Source: Blastococcus sp. CPCC 205250 (GTDB taxonomy: Bacteria; Actinomycetota; Actinomycetes; Mycobacteriales; Geodermatophilaceae). Taken from it: 64,000 bases of DNA. The position numbers and the translations under genes were made by a program. Location: contig NZ_JABGCG010000007.1 in NCBI RefSeq assembly GCF_019799925.1, positions 186,001 through 250,000 of the forward strand. Direction: 5' to 3'. The notes beneath the pieces were generated by a model. The model was given only the letters and a program-made list of their open reading frames with translations, searched no databases and was not told where the DNA came from. Shown piece by piece: positions 51,904 through 59,563 of the stretch; the first letter of the stretch is position 1; each line of letters begins with the position of its first letter.

Positions 51904-52935
51904 TCAGCCGGCGAGGACGGCGGCCGCGCGCACCTCTCCGACGACGCCGTCCCCGCCGGTCACCGGCGCGACCAGCCAGGGCGCCAGGGGCTCGGGCGGC
52001 ACGCCGAGGCGGCGAAGCCCGGCCGCGAGCGCCGGGCCCCGGCCGCGGTCCCCGCCGTCGTCGAGCTTGAGCGCCACCGCGCCGCGGCCGGGCACCGCGG
52101 CGACGTGGACGCCGTCCGCGCCGCCCTTCACGAGCAGACCGGGGACGGCGGCCATGAGGCCGGTGTCCTCGCGGCCGGTGCCGGCGACGAACCAGGGCTC
52201 GGCCCGCATCGCGTCGGCCACCCGCCGCCCGGGGGTGCCCTCGGCGGCCTGCACCAGCGAGAGCACGCCGCGGGCCAGCCCGGTCAGCGACAGGGCGTGC
52301 TGGGGAGCGCCGCAGCCGTCGACGACGACGGCGGGGACCGGCTCACCCGCGGCCTCGCCCAGCCGCTCCTCGATCGCCCGCTGGAGCGGGTGCTCCCGCC
52401 GCAGGTAGCCCTCGGTCGGCCAGCCGGCGGCGACGCAGGCGGCCAGCATCGCCGCGTGCTTGCCCGAGCAGTTCATCGCCAGCCGCTCGGGGGCCCGGCC
52501 GGCGGACAGCCAGCCGGCGCGGGTCTGCTCGTGCTGCGGCAGCGCCACCGGGCAGCCCAGCGCCTCGGGCCCCAGCCCGGCTGCGGCGAGCACCCCGGCG
52601 GCCAGCTCGCGGTGGGCGTCCTCGCCGGAGTGCGACCCGGCCGCGATGGCCAGCTCCGCGACCGAGGCCGGCGTCCACCCGGCGTCGAGGTACGTGGTGG
52701 CCTGCACGGGCTTGTTCGACGAGCGGGGCAGCACCGGTCGGTCGACGTCCCCCGCCGACGAGGCGACCGTGGCGTCGGCGGAGAGGACGACGAGCGCCCC
52801 GCGGTGCACCGACTCCAGGAACCCCGACCGCCAGACCTCGACGAGGACAGGAGCCTCAGGCCAGTCTGAGGACCCCGTCCCCCTCCCCCCTCGCGGGCTC
52901 GGGGCGAGCCTCTGGACGGGGCCGACGGTGGGCAC
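51904..52935 (-). CDS. Asparaginase II family protein
   Basis: A 343-residue member of the plant/Rhizobium-type asparaginase family (PF06089). Conserved parts are VEVWRSGFLESVHRGALVV, DRPVLPRSSNKPVQA (Ser-Ser-Lys region), MNCSGKHAAMLAAC, VVDGCGAPQHALSL and GREDTGLMAAVPGLLVKGG. The first 28 residues are extra and weakly ordered; no other start fits between them and the domain, so the GTG at 52935 with GAGGA upstream is taken. It is 14 bp after rsiG on the same strand and probably in the same transcript. Confidence 0.88.
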   Translation of the reverse strand: MPTVGPVQRLAPSPRGGRGTGSSDWPEAPVLVEVWRSGFLESVHRGALVVLSADATVASSAGDVDRPVLPRSSNKPVQATTYLDAGWTPASVAELAIAAGSHSGEDAHRELAAGVLAAAGLGPEALGCPVALPQHEQTRAGWLSAGRAPERLAMNCSGKHAAMLAACVAAGWPTEGYLRREHPLQRAIEERLGEAAGEPVPAVVVDGCGAPQHALSLTGLARGVLSLVQAAEGTPGRRVADAMRAEPWFVAGTGREDTGLMAAVPGLLVKGGADGVHVAAVPGRGAVALKLDDGGDRGRGPALAAGLRRLGVPPEPLAPWLVAPVTGGDGVVGEVRAAAVLAG

Positions 52936-52949
52936 GGAACGGTCCTCGT

Positions 52950-53507
52950 TCAGTGCCGGCCCTCGTCGGCCAGGAGCGCGGCGACGTCGGCCTCGCCGTT
53001 GCGGTAACGGCGGGCCAGCTCACCGGCCAGCCCGTCCATGACGTGCTGCACACCACGCCGGCGCTCCGACAGCGTGCCCTCGGCGGCGGCCAGGGCGCGG
53101 GCGGCCCGCTCCAGGTCGGCGTCGGAGAGCGCGCCGATGCCCGACAGGTCGACGTCCGGGGTGAGCGCGTTGACCCAGGACTCGTACTCCTCCGGGGCGG
53201 CCGGCTGGACGGTCTGGTGGCGGCCGAGGCCGTGCGCCGGCCCGCGGCCCTTCTCGCTGAGGATCTCCGGCAGCAGGTCCAGCAGCGACCGGCCGTCGTC
53301 CTCGGCCCGGCGCTGGAGCTCGCGCCGCACGATGTCCAGCCGGCCCTGCAGCAGGCGCCGCGTGTAGGAGAGGTTGACCTCCTCCTGCTCGGCCTGGCGC
53401 CGCAGCCGCCGCACGTCGGCCATGGAGCTGGTGACGGCGGTCTCGAGGAAGCCGGGGTCGAGCAGCGCGTCGACGGGAGCGCCGCCGGCGGGCGGGGGCT
53501 GGGTCAT
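52950..53507 (-). CDS. rsiG: RsiG-like c-di-GMP-responsive anti-sigma factor
   Basis: A 185-residue helical protein with two copies of the RsiG c-di-GMP motif E(X)3S(X)2R(X)3Q(X)3D: Glu43-Ser47-Arg50-Gln54-Asp58 and Glu143-Ser147-Arg150-Gln154-Asp158, exactly 100 residues apart on two predicted long helices. In Streptomyces, RsiG bound to a c-di-GMP dimer holds the sporulation sigma WhiG. Two motifs indicate a monomeric, Streptomyces-like form rather than the one-motif dimer. The linker (about 70-130) is mixed. The ATG overlaps the stop of the BKACE-like gene (ATGA). Confidence 0.9.
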   Translation of the reverse strand: MTQPPPAGGAPVDALLDPGFLETAVTSSMADVRRLRRQAEQEEVNLSYTRRLLQGRLDIVRRELQRRAEDDGRSLLDLLPEILSEKGRGPAHGLGRHQTVQPAAPEEYESWVNALTPDVDLSGIGALSDADLERAARALAAAEGTLSERRRGVQHVMDGLAGELARRYRNGEADVAALLADEGRH

Positions 53508-54244
53508 CGGATCTCCACGGACGTCGGGTCGGGGGCGGGACGGGGCACGACCAGGCCGGCCGGCGGGCCGAGGAGCAGGGTCCGGGCGGCTCCTGGCGAC
53601 AGCGGCGGGCGCTGGGCGATGCGGGCCAGGCCGGCCGCCCGGGCCACGAGCTGCAGGTCGGCGCGGGCGGGGTCGCCGGGCTCGGGGGTGTCCGCCGAGC
53701 CGGCCCGCACGTGCCCTCCGCCGGCCAGGGCGGCCAGCAGCACGGGCAGGGCGGCGGCGCCGCGGCCGGTGGCGCTCCACAGGGCGCCGGCCGGGAGCCG
53801 GTCCAGGCAGGCGGCCACCGCGCGGAGCGTGCCGGGCATCCCGCCCGGGGCACCGAGCACCAGCGTGACCCGCACCGGACCCGCCACCGCTCCCCCGGCC
53901 CGGTCGAGCAGGCGGGCGAGGACGTCGAGGCAGGCCGGCGACCGCGCCTCGTACACCGGGGCGACGCCGGCCCGGGAGAGGTCCGCCGACCAGTCGGCGA
54001 GCAGCTCCTCCGGGGCGTCCAGCGGCAGTGGCACCAGGTCCGGCCCCAGCGCGGGGTCCGACGCCTGCACCAGCAGGTCGGTCTCCTCGCGCAGGGCGGC
54101 CACGGCCTCGCGGGCCGCTCCGGGGTCCAGCGGCGGCAGGGCGAGCACGGCCGCACCGACGGCCTGGCAGTCCCGCGCGGTGGCGGCCAGCTCGTCCGGC
54201 GCGGCCGGAGCCGGCGCCAGGGTCACGAGGGTCCCCGAGGTCAC
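53504..54244 (-). CDS. BKACE-like (DUF849) protein without the metal ligands
   Basis: A 246-residue barrel-like protein resembling the beta-keto acid cleavage enzyme family, mainly in its last third (GGGHVRAGSADTPEPGDPA matches the VRVGLEDNP strand; VARAAGLARIAQRPPLSPGA matches the following helix). The metal-binding HxH of strand 2 reads ALPPLDP and the Glu of VRVGLED reads Ala, so the zinc site is gone. It is coupled to both ygfZ (GTGA) and rsiG (ATGA). The assignment is from pattern only. Confidence 0.6.
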   Translation of the reverse strand: MTSGTLVTLAPAPAAPDELAATARDCQAVGAAVLALPPLDPGAAREAVAALREETDLLVQASDPALGPDLVPLPLDAPEELLADWSADLSRAGVAPVYEARSPACLDVLARLLDRAGGAVAGPVRVTLVLGAPGGMPGTLRAVAACLDRLPAGALWSATGRGAAALPVLLAALAGGGHVRAGSADTPEPGDPARADLQLVARAAGLARIAQRPPLSPGAARTLLLGPPAGLVVPRPAPDPTSVEIR

Positions 54245-55350
54245 CGGAGCATGGTCCCAGACCGGACCGCCCGCACCCGCTCCCGGGCCGCGGCCTGGGC
54301 GTCGTCGAGGCCGGCCGGGGCGTCGTCGGGGTCGACGGCGGCGCGCGACCCGCCGACGGTCAGCTCGGCGTCCGCCGCGACCGACTGCTTGACCAGGGCC
54401 AGCGCGACGACGCCGAGCTCGTGGTGGCGCACGACGGACCCGACGCGGCCGACCTCGCGAGCGCCGGCCTGCACCGGGGTGCCCGGGGTGGGCAGGTCCT
54501 CGCTGACGCCGTCCAGGTGCAGCAGCACCAGCCGCCGCGGCGGGCGGCCCAGGTTGTGCACCCGGGCGACGGTCTCCTGGCCCCGGTAGCAGCCCTTCTG
54601 CAGGTGGACGGCGGTCCGCAGCCACTGCAGCTCGTTGGGGATCGTGCGGTGGTCGGTGTCCACGCCCAGGCGCGGACGCCGGGCCTCCACCCGCAGCGCC
54701 TCGAACGCGTCGAGCCCGGCCCCGGCCGCACCGGCGGCGAGCAGCGCGTCGGCGGTGGCGTCGAGGGCAGCCCGCGGCACGACCAGGTCGACCACCGGGG
54801 CGCCGTCCCCGACCGGCGGCATGCGGCGCACGAGGCCGCCGTCGGGCAGCGGCGCGACGGCGTACGGAGCGGCCGGCACCGGCAGCCCGGCGGCGGCCAG
54901 GACGTCGTCCCCGCGCGGCCCGACGAGCGACAGGACGGCCCAGGAGGCGGTCACCAGGGCGGGCTCGACGCGGAGCATGAAGCGCATCCGCTCGAGGAAG
55001 GTCTGCAGCGCCGCGCCGGTGCCGGGCTCGACGTCGGCCCACACCGTGCCGCCGAGCTCGGCGAGCACGAGGTGGTGCTCCACGTGCCCGTTCGGGGAGA
55101 GGACGAGCGCCTCGGTGCCGGTGCGGTCGGCCAGCTGCTCGAGGTGCTGGCTGAGCAGGCTGTGCAGCCAGCTGAGCCGGTCGGCGCCGGGGACGACGAG
55201 GACGTCGCGGTCACTGCGGTCGACCAGCCCGGCGCCCTCGGCGAGCAGCCGCTGCTCGCGCAGGGGGTCCCCGAGGTGGGCGGCGACCGCGCCGCTGTCG
55301 GTGGCGACGGCGCCGGGCCGGGAGAGCAGGGGGGACGGCGGGGTGGTCAT
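54241..55350 (-). CDS. ygfZ: Folate-binding protein YgfZ (Fe-S cluster maintenance)
   Basis: A 369-residue GcvT-like protein with the YgfZ signature KGCYRGQETVAR near residue 245, HLLVLAELGG-type barrel strands and RLSWLHSLLSQHLEQL near residue 57. YgfZ binds tetrahydrofolate and supports Fe-S cluster repair. The ATG at 55350 has GAGGA upstream and lies five bases after the fur stop, so fur-ygfZ-BKACE-rsiG-asparaginase is one likely transcript. Confidence 0.92.
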   Translation of the reverse strand: MTTPPSPLLSRPGAVATDSGAVAAHLGDPLREQRLLAEGAGLVDRSDRDVLVVPGADRLSWLHSLLSQHLEQLADRTGTEALVLSPNGHVEHHLVLAELGGTVWADVEPGTGAALQTFLERMRFMLRVEPALVTASWAVLSLVGPRGDDVLAAAGLPVPAAPYAVAPLPDGGLVRRMPPVGDGAPVVDLVVPRAALDATADALLAAGAAGAGLDAFEALRVEARRPRLGVDTDHRTIPNELQWLRTAVHLQKGCYRGQETVARVHNLGRPPRRLVLLHLDGVSEDLPTPGTPVQAGAREVGRVGSVVRHHELGVVALALVKQSVAADAELTVGGSRAAVDPDDAPAGLDDAQAAARERVRAVRSGTMLR

Positions 55351-55355
55351 GGCAG

Positions 55356-55817
55356 TCAGTCCTCGTCCTTCACGGCGTCGCGGCAGGCCCGGCAGGTCCC
55401 GGACAGGGCGACGTGCCCGATGTCCAACTTGAAACCCAGGTCGGCGCCCAGACGTTCCGCCGCCGTGTCGAGCAGGTGCGGGTCGGCGGACTCGATCGCG
55501 CCGCAGGACTGGCAGACGACGTGCAGGTGGGGGTGCTCGAAGGCGTGGTAGACCGGCGCGCCCTTGCCCAGGTGGGTGTGCCACACGAGGCCGAGCCGCT
55601 CCAGCAGCTCGAGGTTGCGGTAGACGGTCGAGGTGTCCGGGGCGGCACCGCCCGGCCCGGCTTCCTCGCGCAGCCGGGCGCCGATGGCCTCGGGGGTGGC
55701 GTGCGGCAGCGCGGCGACGGCGGCGAGCACCTGCTTGCGCTGGGTGGTCAGCCGCAGGCCGCGGGCGCGCAGCCGCTCGGCGAGCGGTTCCGCCTCGGGG
55801 GCGGGGAGGTCGGCCAC
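55356..55817 (-). CDS. Fur family metalloregulator
   Basis: A 153-residue Fur-superfamily repressor. The N-terminal winged helix has LRLTTQRKQVLAAV and DTSTVYRNLELLERLGLV; the C-terminal domain has the metal region FEHPHLHVVCQSCG and the second pair CRACRD, forming a structural zinc site. Whether it senses Fe, Zn, Ni or peroxide cannot be read off. The GTG is leaderless by a TAGGGT seven bases upstream. It heads the ygfZ operon. Confidence 0.9.
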   Translation of the reverse strand: MADLPAPEAEPLAERLRARGLRLTTQRKQVLAAVAALPHATPEAIGARLREEAGPGGAAPDTSTVYRNLELLERLGLVWHTHLGKGAPVYHAFEHPHLHVVCQSCGAIESADPHLLDTAAERLGADLGFKLDIGHVALSGTCRACRDAVKDED

Positions 55818-55824
55818 ACCCCCG

Positions 55825-55830
55825 ACCCTA
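55825..55830 (-). promoter_or_regulatory. -10 hexamer for a leaderless fur transcript
   Basis: TAGGGT on the minus strand, seven bases before the GTG at 55817; it overlaps the last codon and stop of the convergent-side DUF4392 gene region. Confidence 0.45.
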
Positions 55831-56703
55831 AGCCCGGGAGAGGACGGCGAGTTCGGCGAACAGGTCGGCGTAGTCGGCCGGCGCCACGCCGTCCACGGTG
55901 GGCCCCGCCTGCCCGGTCACGCCGTCGATCCCGCCCGCCGCGGTGGCCGCCGCCAGCAGGGCGGCGTCGTGCTCGGGGCTCAGCAGCGCCAGGAGGTCCG
56001 GCGCCCGGTCCGGCACGGCCCGCGCCAGCGCGGCGACGAGTCCGTAGCAACCCCAGTTGGAGGTCCCGGCCACCACGAGGGAGTCCACGGGCGTGCGGCA
56101 GGCGATCTCGCTGCCGTGCGGGACGGCGCCGGCCACCACGTCCAGCGGCACGTTGCCCATGCCGATCTCGTTGCCGCCGTCGCCGACGGCGCCGGTGGGC
56201 ACCCCCGGCGCGTCGAACGCGGCGTGCAGCGGCGCGGTGGAGGCGGTGATGTCGACCGCGCGCATGGTCAGCACCCGCCCGTGCCGGTTCGGGCCGAGCC
56301 GCTCCACGGCGACCAGGGCGGCGGGCGCCAGCCGGCCGACGACCCCGCGGACGTCGTCCTCGGACGCCGTCCGCGGCAGCACCACCGCCGGCCCGCAGCC
56401 GGCTCCCGCCAGGCACGCGTCGACCACCGGCCCGCACCAGGCGTCGGTGAGCACCACCGGCTCCCCGCCCAGGAGCGTCAGCGCCCGGGCGAGGACGGCG
56501 GTGCCCACCGGGCCGTCGGTCTCCGCGGCCGGGCGCGGCGCCCAGGCGATGTGTACCCCGGTGACCAGCCCGGTGCGCCGCCCCTGCGTCGCGGCGCGAG
56601 CCAGCACCACGGCCAGCCGGGCGAGCTGACCGGCCACCGGCGGCCCGAGCGCGGCGACGTCGCGCGCGCCCGGGCGCAGCAGCGCCCGCTCGAGGGGGTC
56701 CAG
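55828..56703 (-). CDS. DUF4392 protein (D-glutamate cyclase-like)
   Basis: About 291 residues of the D-glutamate cyclase C-terminal family (DUF4392; human DGLUCY), which turns D-Glu into 5-oxo-D-proline. Marks: TGLVTGVHIA, ETDGPVGTAVLARAL, VERLGPNRHGRV and the family motif GAVGDGGNEIGMGN, then TSNWGCYGLVAAL. No ATG, GTG or TTG is available where the domain begins; the coordinate given uses CTG five bases past the murL stop. A GTG at 56637 would cut into the first helix. It follows murL directly. Confidence 0.78.
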   Translation of the reverse strand: MDPLERALLRPGARDVAALGPPVAGQLARLAVVLARAATQGRRTGLVTGVHIAWAPRPAAETDGPVGTAVLARALTLLGGEPVVLTDAWCGPVVDACLAGAGCGPAVVLPRTASEDDVRGVVGRLAPAALVAVERLGPNRHGRVLTMRAVDITASTAPLHAAFDAPGVPTGAVGDGGNEIGMGNVPLDVVAGAVPHGSEIACRTPVDSLVVAGTSNWGCYGLVAALARAVPDRAPDLLALLSPEHDAALLAAATAAGGIDGVTGQAGPTVDGVAPADYADLFAELAVLSRA

Positions 56704-56707
56704 GGGG

Positions 56708-58033
56708 CTAGTCCACCGGGGGACGGGCGTCGGCCAGGACCTGCTGCAGCACCGCCAGGTACCGCTCGGGGACGGCGTGCCCGCCGCGCGGGGGCAGGAA
56801 GCCCTCGACGGTCGACCCCGTGGCCGCGGCGAAGGCGGCCGCCTCCTCCCCCAGCTCCTGCACGACCGGCTGGCCGCCCCAGGCGCGGGTGCCGGCCAGG
56901 TGCGCCAGCGCGGCCGCGCTCTCGGCCCGCTCGCCGACGCAGTCGAAGGGCTTGTCGGTCGCCCAGAGCACCCGGAAGCCCTCGACGAGGGACGCATCGG
57001 CCAGCGGGTTGCCGCCGAACATCCGCTGGGCCTCGGCCGGGGTGAGGAACACCGCGAACATCAGGAAGGTGAACAGGCACTTGTCGCAGTGCAGGCACCA
57101 GCGCTGCGTCGCCTCCCCGCCCATGTGCCGCTGCGTGTAGGAGCGGTTGCAGGACAGGATGTGCTCGCGCAGCGGCAGTGCGGCGACGGCGGCCACGGTG
57201 GCCAGCTCCGACAGCTGCCGGGTGAGGCTGAAGTAGGTGACGCCCACCTCGGCGGTGGCGGCGGCGAACAGCCGCTCGAACTCGTAGGACTTCGAGTACT
57301 GGTGGTTCACCGGCACCCCGCCGACCGACATCGTCTCCTCGTCGGCCGAGCGCTCGTTGGCGAACACCACCGGGTCGTAGCCGCCGAGGACGGCCACGAG
57401 CGTCGAGATCGCCGAGTTGATGGCGGTGACCGGCACGTGGCCGTTGAGCCCGCCCTCCTGCGTCCGCTGGATCAGCAGCGGGTCCAGGCGGCGGCGCACC
57501 CCGAGCAGCGGCGCCCCCGCCGCCCGGGCGACGTCCCGCTGGGCGTCGGTCGGGTTGACCGCCAGCGCCGTCCCGTCGGGGATGACGACCATCGCCAGCG
57601 CGGAGTCCTTGCCGCCGCCGACCGGCAGCAGCGCGCCCCGTCCGCCGGCCGCCGGGACGGGCGCCGGCGCGTCGTGCACCTCGACGTCCCACTCGACGGT
57701 GTGCGGCAGCGGCAGCCGGTTCACGGCGGCGAACTCCCCGAGCCCGGCGCTGTAGGCGGCCTCGGCGACGGCGTACTGCGCCTTGCTGACCGGCCGGCGC
57801 ACGGTGATCCGGCCGGGCGCGCGCAGCTTGTAGTAGCTGGTGCCCATGACCAGGTGCACCAGGTCGAGGGCGGCGTCGAGGCCCTCGGGCGCGGTGTCCC
57901 GGAGCAGGGCCGGGTCCAGCGTCAGCCGCTCGGTGAACTCGTCGTCGCCGAGCCGGTAGGTGAACGCGGCCTCGCCGGTGCGCACGTCCAGCGAGCGGTC
58001 GGTGATCTCGAAGGGGGCGGTCGGATCGGTCAT
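56708..58033 (-). CDS. murL: UDP-MurNAc-L-Ala-L-Glu epimerase MurL
   Basis: A 441-residue protein of the MurL family, which uses ATP to invert the terminal L-Glu of UDP-MurNAc-L-Ala-L-Glu to D-Glu. The pyrophosphatase-type loop is PVGGGKDSALA near residues 137-146; other marks are FANERSADEE, YSKSYEFERLF and the Cys-rich HILSCNRSYTQRHMGG with WCLHCDKCLFTFLMF. The ATG at 58033 overlaps the murD2 stop (ATGA). With MurD2 it replaces the glutamate racemase/MurD route. Confidence 0.9.
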   Translation of the reverse strand: MTDPTAPFEITDRSLDVRTGEAAFTYRLGDDEFTERLTLDPALLRDTAPEGLDAALDLVHLVMGTSYYKLRAPGRITVRRPVSKAQYAVAEAAYSAGLGEFAAVNRLPLPHTVEWDVEVHDAPAPVPAAGGRGALLPVGGGKDSALAMVVIPDGTALAVNPTDAQRDVARAAGAPLLGVRRRLDPLLIQRTQEGGLNGHVPVTAINSAISTLVAVLGGYDPVVFANERSADEETMSVGGVPVNHQYSKSYEFERLFAAATAEVGVTYFSLTRQLSELATVAAVAALPLREHILSCNRSYTQRHMGGEATQRWCLHCDKCLFTFLMFAVFLTPAEAQRMFGGNPLADASLVEGFRVLWATDKPFDCVGERAESAAALAHLAGTRAWGGQPVVQELGEEAAAFAAATGSTVEGFLPPRGGHAVPERYLAVLQQVLADARPPVD

Positions 58034-59409
58034 CGGGCAGCTCCTGGGAGGGCGGTCGCGCCGGCGGCGAGCACGAGCTCGGTGAACCGCGCGGCCAGCT
58101 CCTCGTAGTTGCGGAAGCGGTTGTAGCTGGGGGCACCGGGCGAGAGGAGGACGACGCCGCCGGGCACCGCACCTCCGATCGCCGTGGCGACCGCCTCGTC
58201 CAGCGACGCCGTCTCGTGCACGGCCACCGGCGCACCGCCGGCCACCCGGCGGACGTCGGCGGCCAGCCGCACCCCGGTGTCGGGCACGGTCACCAGGCGG
58301 ACGGCGCCGCCACGGGCGACCAACGCCTCGGCCAGGCCGGTGTAGTCCAGGCCGCGGTCCTGCCCGCCGGCGATGAGGGTGACCGGCCGCGGGGCGAGCG
58401 CGTCGAGGGCGGCGAGCACCGACACGGGGGTGGTGCTCAGCGTGTCGTCGACGAAGGTCACCTCGCCCAGGCTCGCGATCGGCGACAGCCGGTGCGGCAG
58501 GGCCCGGAAGGCGCCGACGGCCTCGGCGACCTGCTCGGCGTGGGCGCCCAGGTCGGCACCCAGCAGCGCGCACGCGGCCAGCGCCACCCGCACGTTGCCG
58601 AGGTTGTGCTCGCCGAGCAGGTGGCGCGGTCGCAGGGCGGCGGCCAGCCCGTCGGGGACGAGTTCCGCCGGGTCGACCAGCTGGGCGGCGTCGAGGTACC
58701 GCCCGGCCAGCTCGCGGGCCTGCGGCGCGACCACCACCGAGCGGGGCGGGCAGGCGGTGAAGACCCGCAGCTTGTCCCGGAAGTAGGTGCCCTCGTCGCC
58801 GTGCCAGTCCAGGTGCTCGGGCGCCAGGGAGGTGAGCGCCCCGAGGCCGGAGAAGTCCGGCACCGCCGCCGCCTGGTAGCTGGAGATCTCCACGACGAGC
58901 GTGCGGCCCTCCGCCGTCCCGTCCAGGAGGACGTCGAGCAGCGGGGTGCCGATGTTCCCGGCGTGCACGGCCGGCCGGCCGGCGGCCTCCAGCGCGGCGG
59001 CGGCCAGCGCGCTGGTCGTGCTCTTGCCCTTGGTGCCCGTCACGCACAGCGTCGGCACGGCCCGGCGGGCGAACTCGGCGAGCGCGACGCCGGTCCCGGT
59101 GGTCACGCAGGTGCGCTCGGCGAGCTGCCGGGCCTCCGGGCGGTAGGGGCTGATGCCCGGGGAGCGGACGACGACGGCGCAGGCGGCGAGGTCGGCCACG
59201 TCGGCGGAGGCGGTCACGCCGGCGGGCAGCGCGGCGGGGTCCACCGGCCGGCTGTCGACGACGTGCACGGCCGCGGCCCCGGCGCCCAGCGCGGCGCGGA
59301 CGGCGGCGCGGCCCTCGCGGCCGTGCCCCCAGACGCCGACGCGCACCCCGGCGAGCTCCTCGAGGCGGACGGAGCGCTCCCGCGGGGGTGCTGCGGGGGC
59401 CGGGTCCAC
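58030..59409 (-). CDS. murD2: UDP-MurNAc-L-alanine--L-glutamate ligase MurD2
   Basis: A 459-residue Mur ligase. The central ATPase has LCVTGTKGKSTTSALAA near residue 121, GNIGTPLLDVL, VEISSYQAA, LAPEHLDWHGDEGTYFRDK and GEHNLGNVRVAL. The C-terminal domain has FVDDTLSTTPVSVLAAL and LIAGGQDRGLDY. The pairing with murL identifies it as the L-Glu-adding MurD2 rather than the classical D-Glu MurD; the sequence alone would allow either. The GTG at 59409 is used, since upstream frame is shadow of nhaA. Confidence 0.88.
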   Translation of the reverse strand: MDPAPAAPPRERSVRLEELAGVRVGVWGHGREGRAAVRAALGAGAAAVHVVDSRPVDPAALPAGVTASADVADLAACAVVVRSPGISPYRPEARQLAERTCVTTGTGVALAEFARRAVPTLCVTGTKGKSTTSALAAAALEAAGRPAVHAGNIGTPLLDVLLDGTAEGRTLVVEISSYQAAAVPDFSGLGALTSLAPEHLDWHGDEGTYFRDKLRVFTACPPRSVVVAPQARELAGRYLDAAQLVDPAELVPDGLAAALRPRHLLGEHNLGNVRVALAACALLGADLGAHAEQVAEAVGAFRALPHRLSPIASLGEVTFVDDTLSTTPVSVLAALDALAPRPVTLIAGGQDRGLDYTGLAEALVARGGAVRLVTVPDTGVRLAADVRRVAGGAPVAVHETASLDEAVATAIGGAVPGGVVLLSPGAPSYNRFRNYEELAARFTELVLAAGATALPGAAR

Positions 59410-59467
59410 GCCTGCCCACTCTACGGACCGTGCGCCGTCGGGACGGGCGGGCGCGGGCCCGCGCCGG

Positions 59468-59473
59468 TAGGGT
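59468..59473 (+). promoter_or_regulatory. -10 hexamer upstream of nhaA and its leader ORF
   Basis: TAGGGT, eight bases before a GTG that opens an 11-codon ORF and 91 bases before nhaA. Confidence 0.45.
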
Positions 59474-59481
59474 CGGCGGCG

Positions 59482-59517
59482 GTGTGCCGGGAAGTCTGGT
59501 CGGCGATCTGCTCCTGA
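59482..59517 (+). CDS. Possible 11-residue leader peptide of nhaA
   Basis: GTG-started ORF encoding [11 protein letters not shown], placed as a leaderless message by the TAGGGT at 59468. It ends 46 bp before nhaA. Two of 11 codons are Cys. Function, if any, would be translational control; chance is not excluded. Confidence 0.3.
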   Translation: MCREVWSAICS

Positions 59518-59563
59518 GCGGGCAGAGCCGACCCGACCCCTCACCCCTCCCTGGAGCCGCCCC

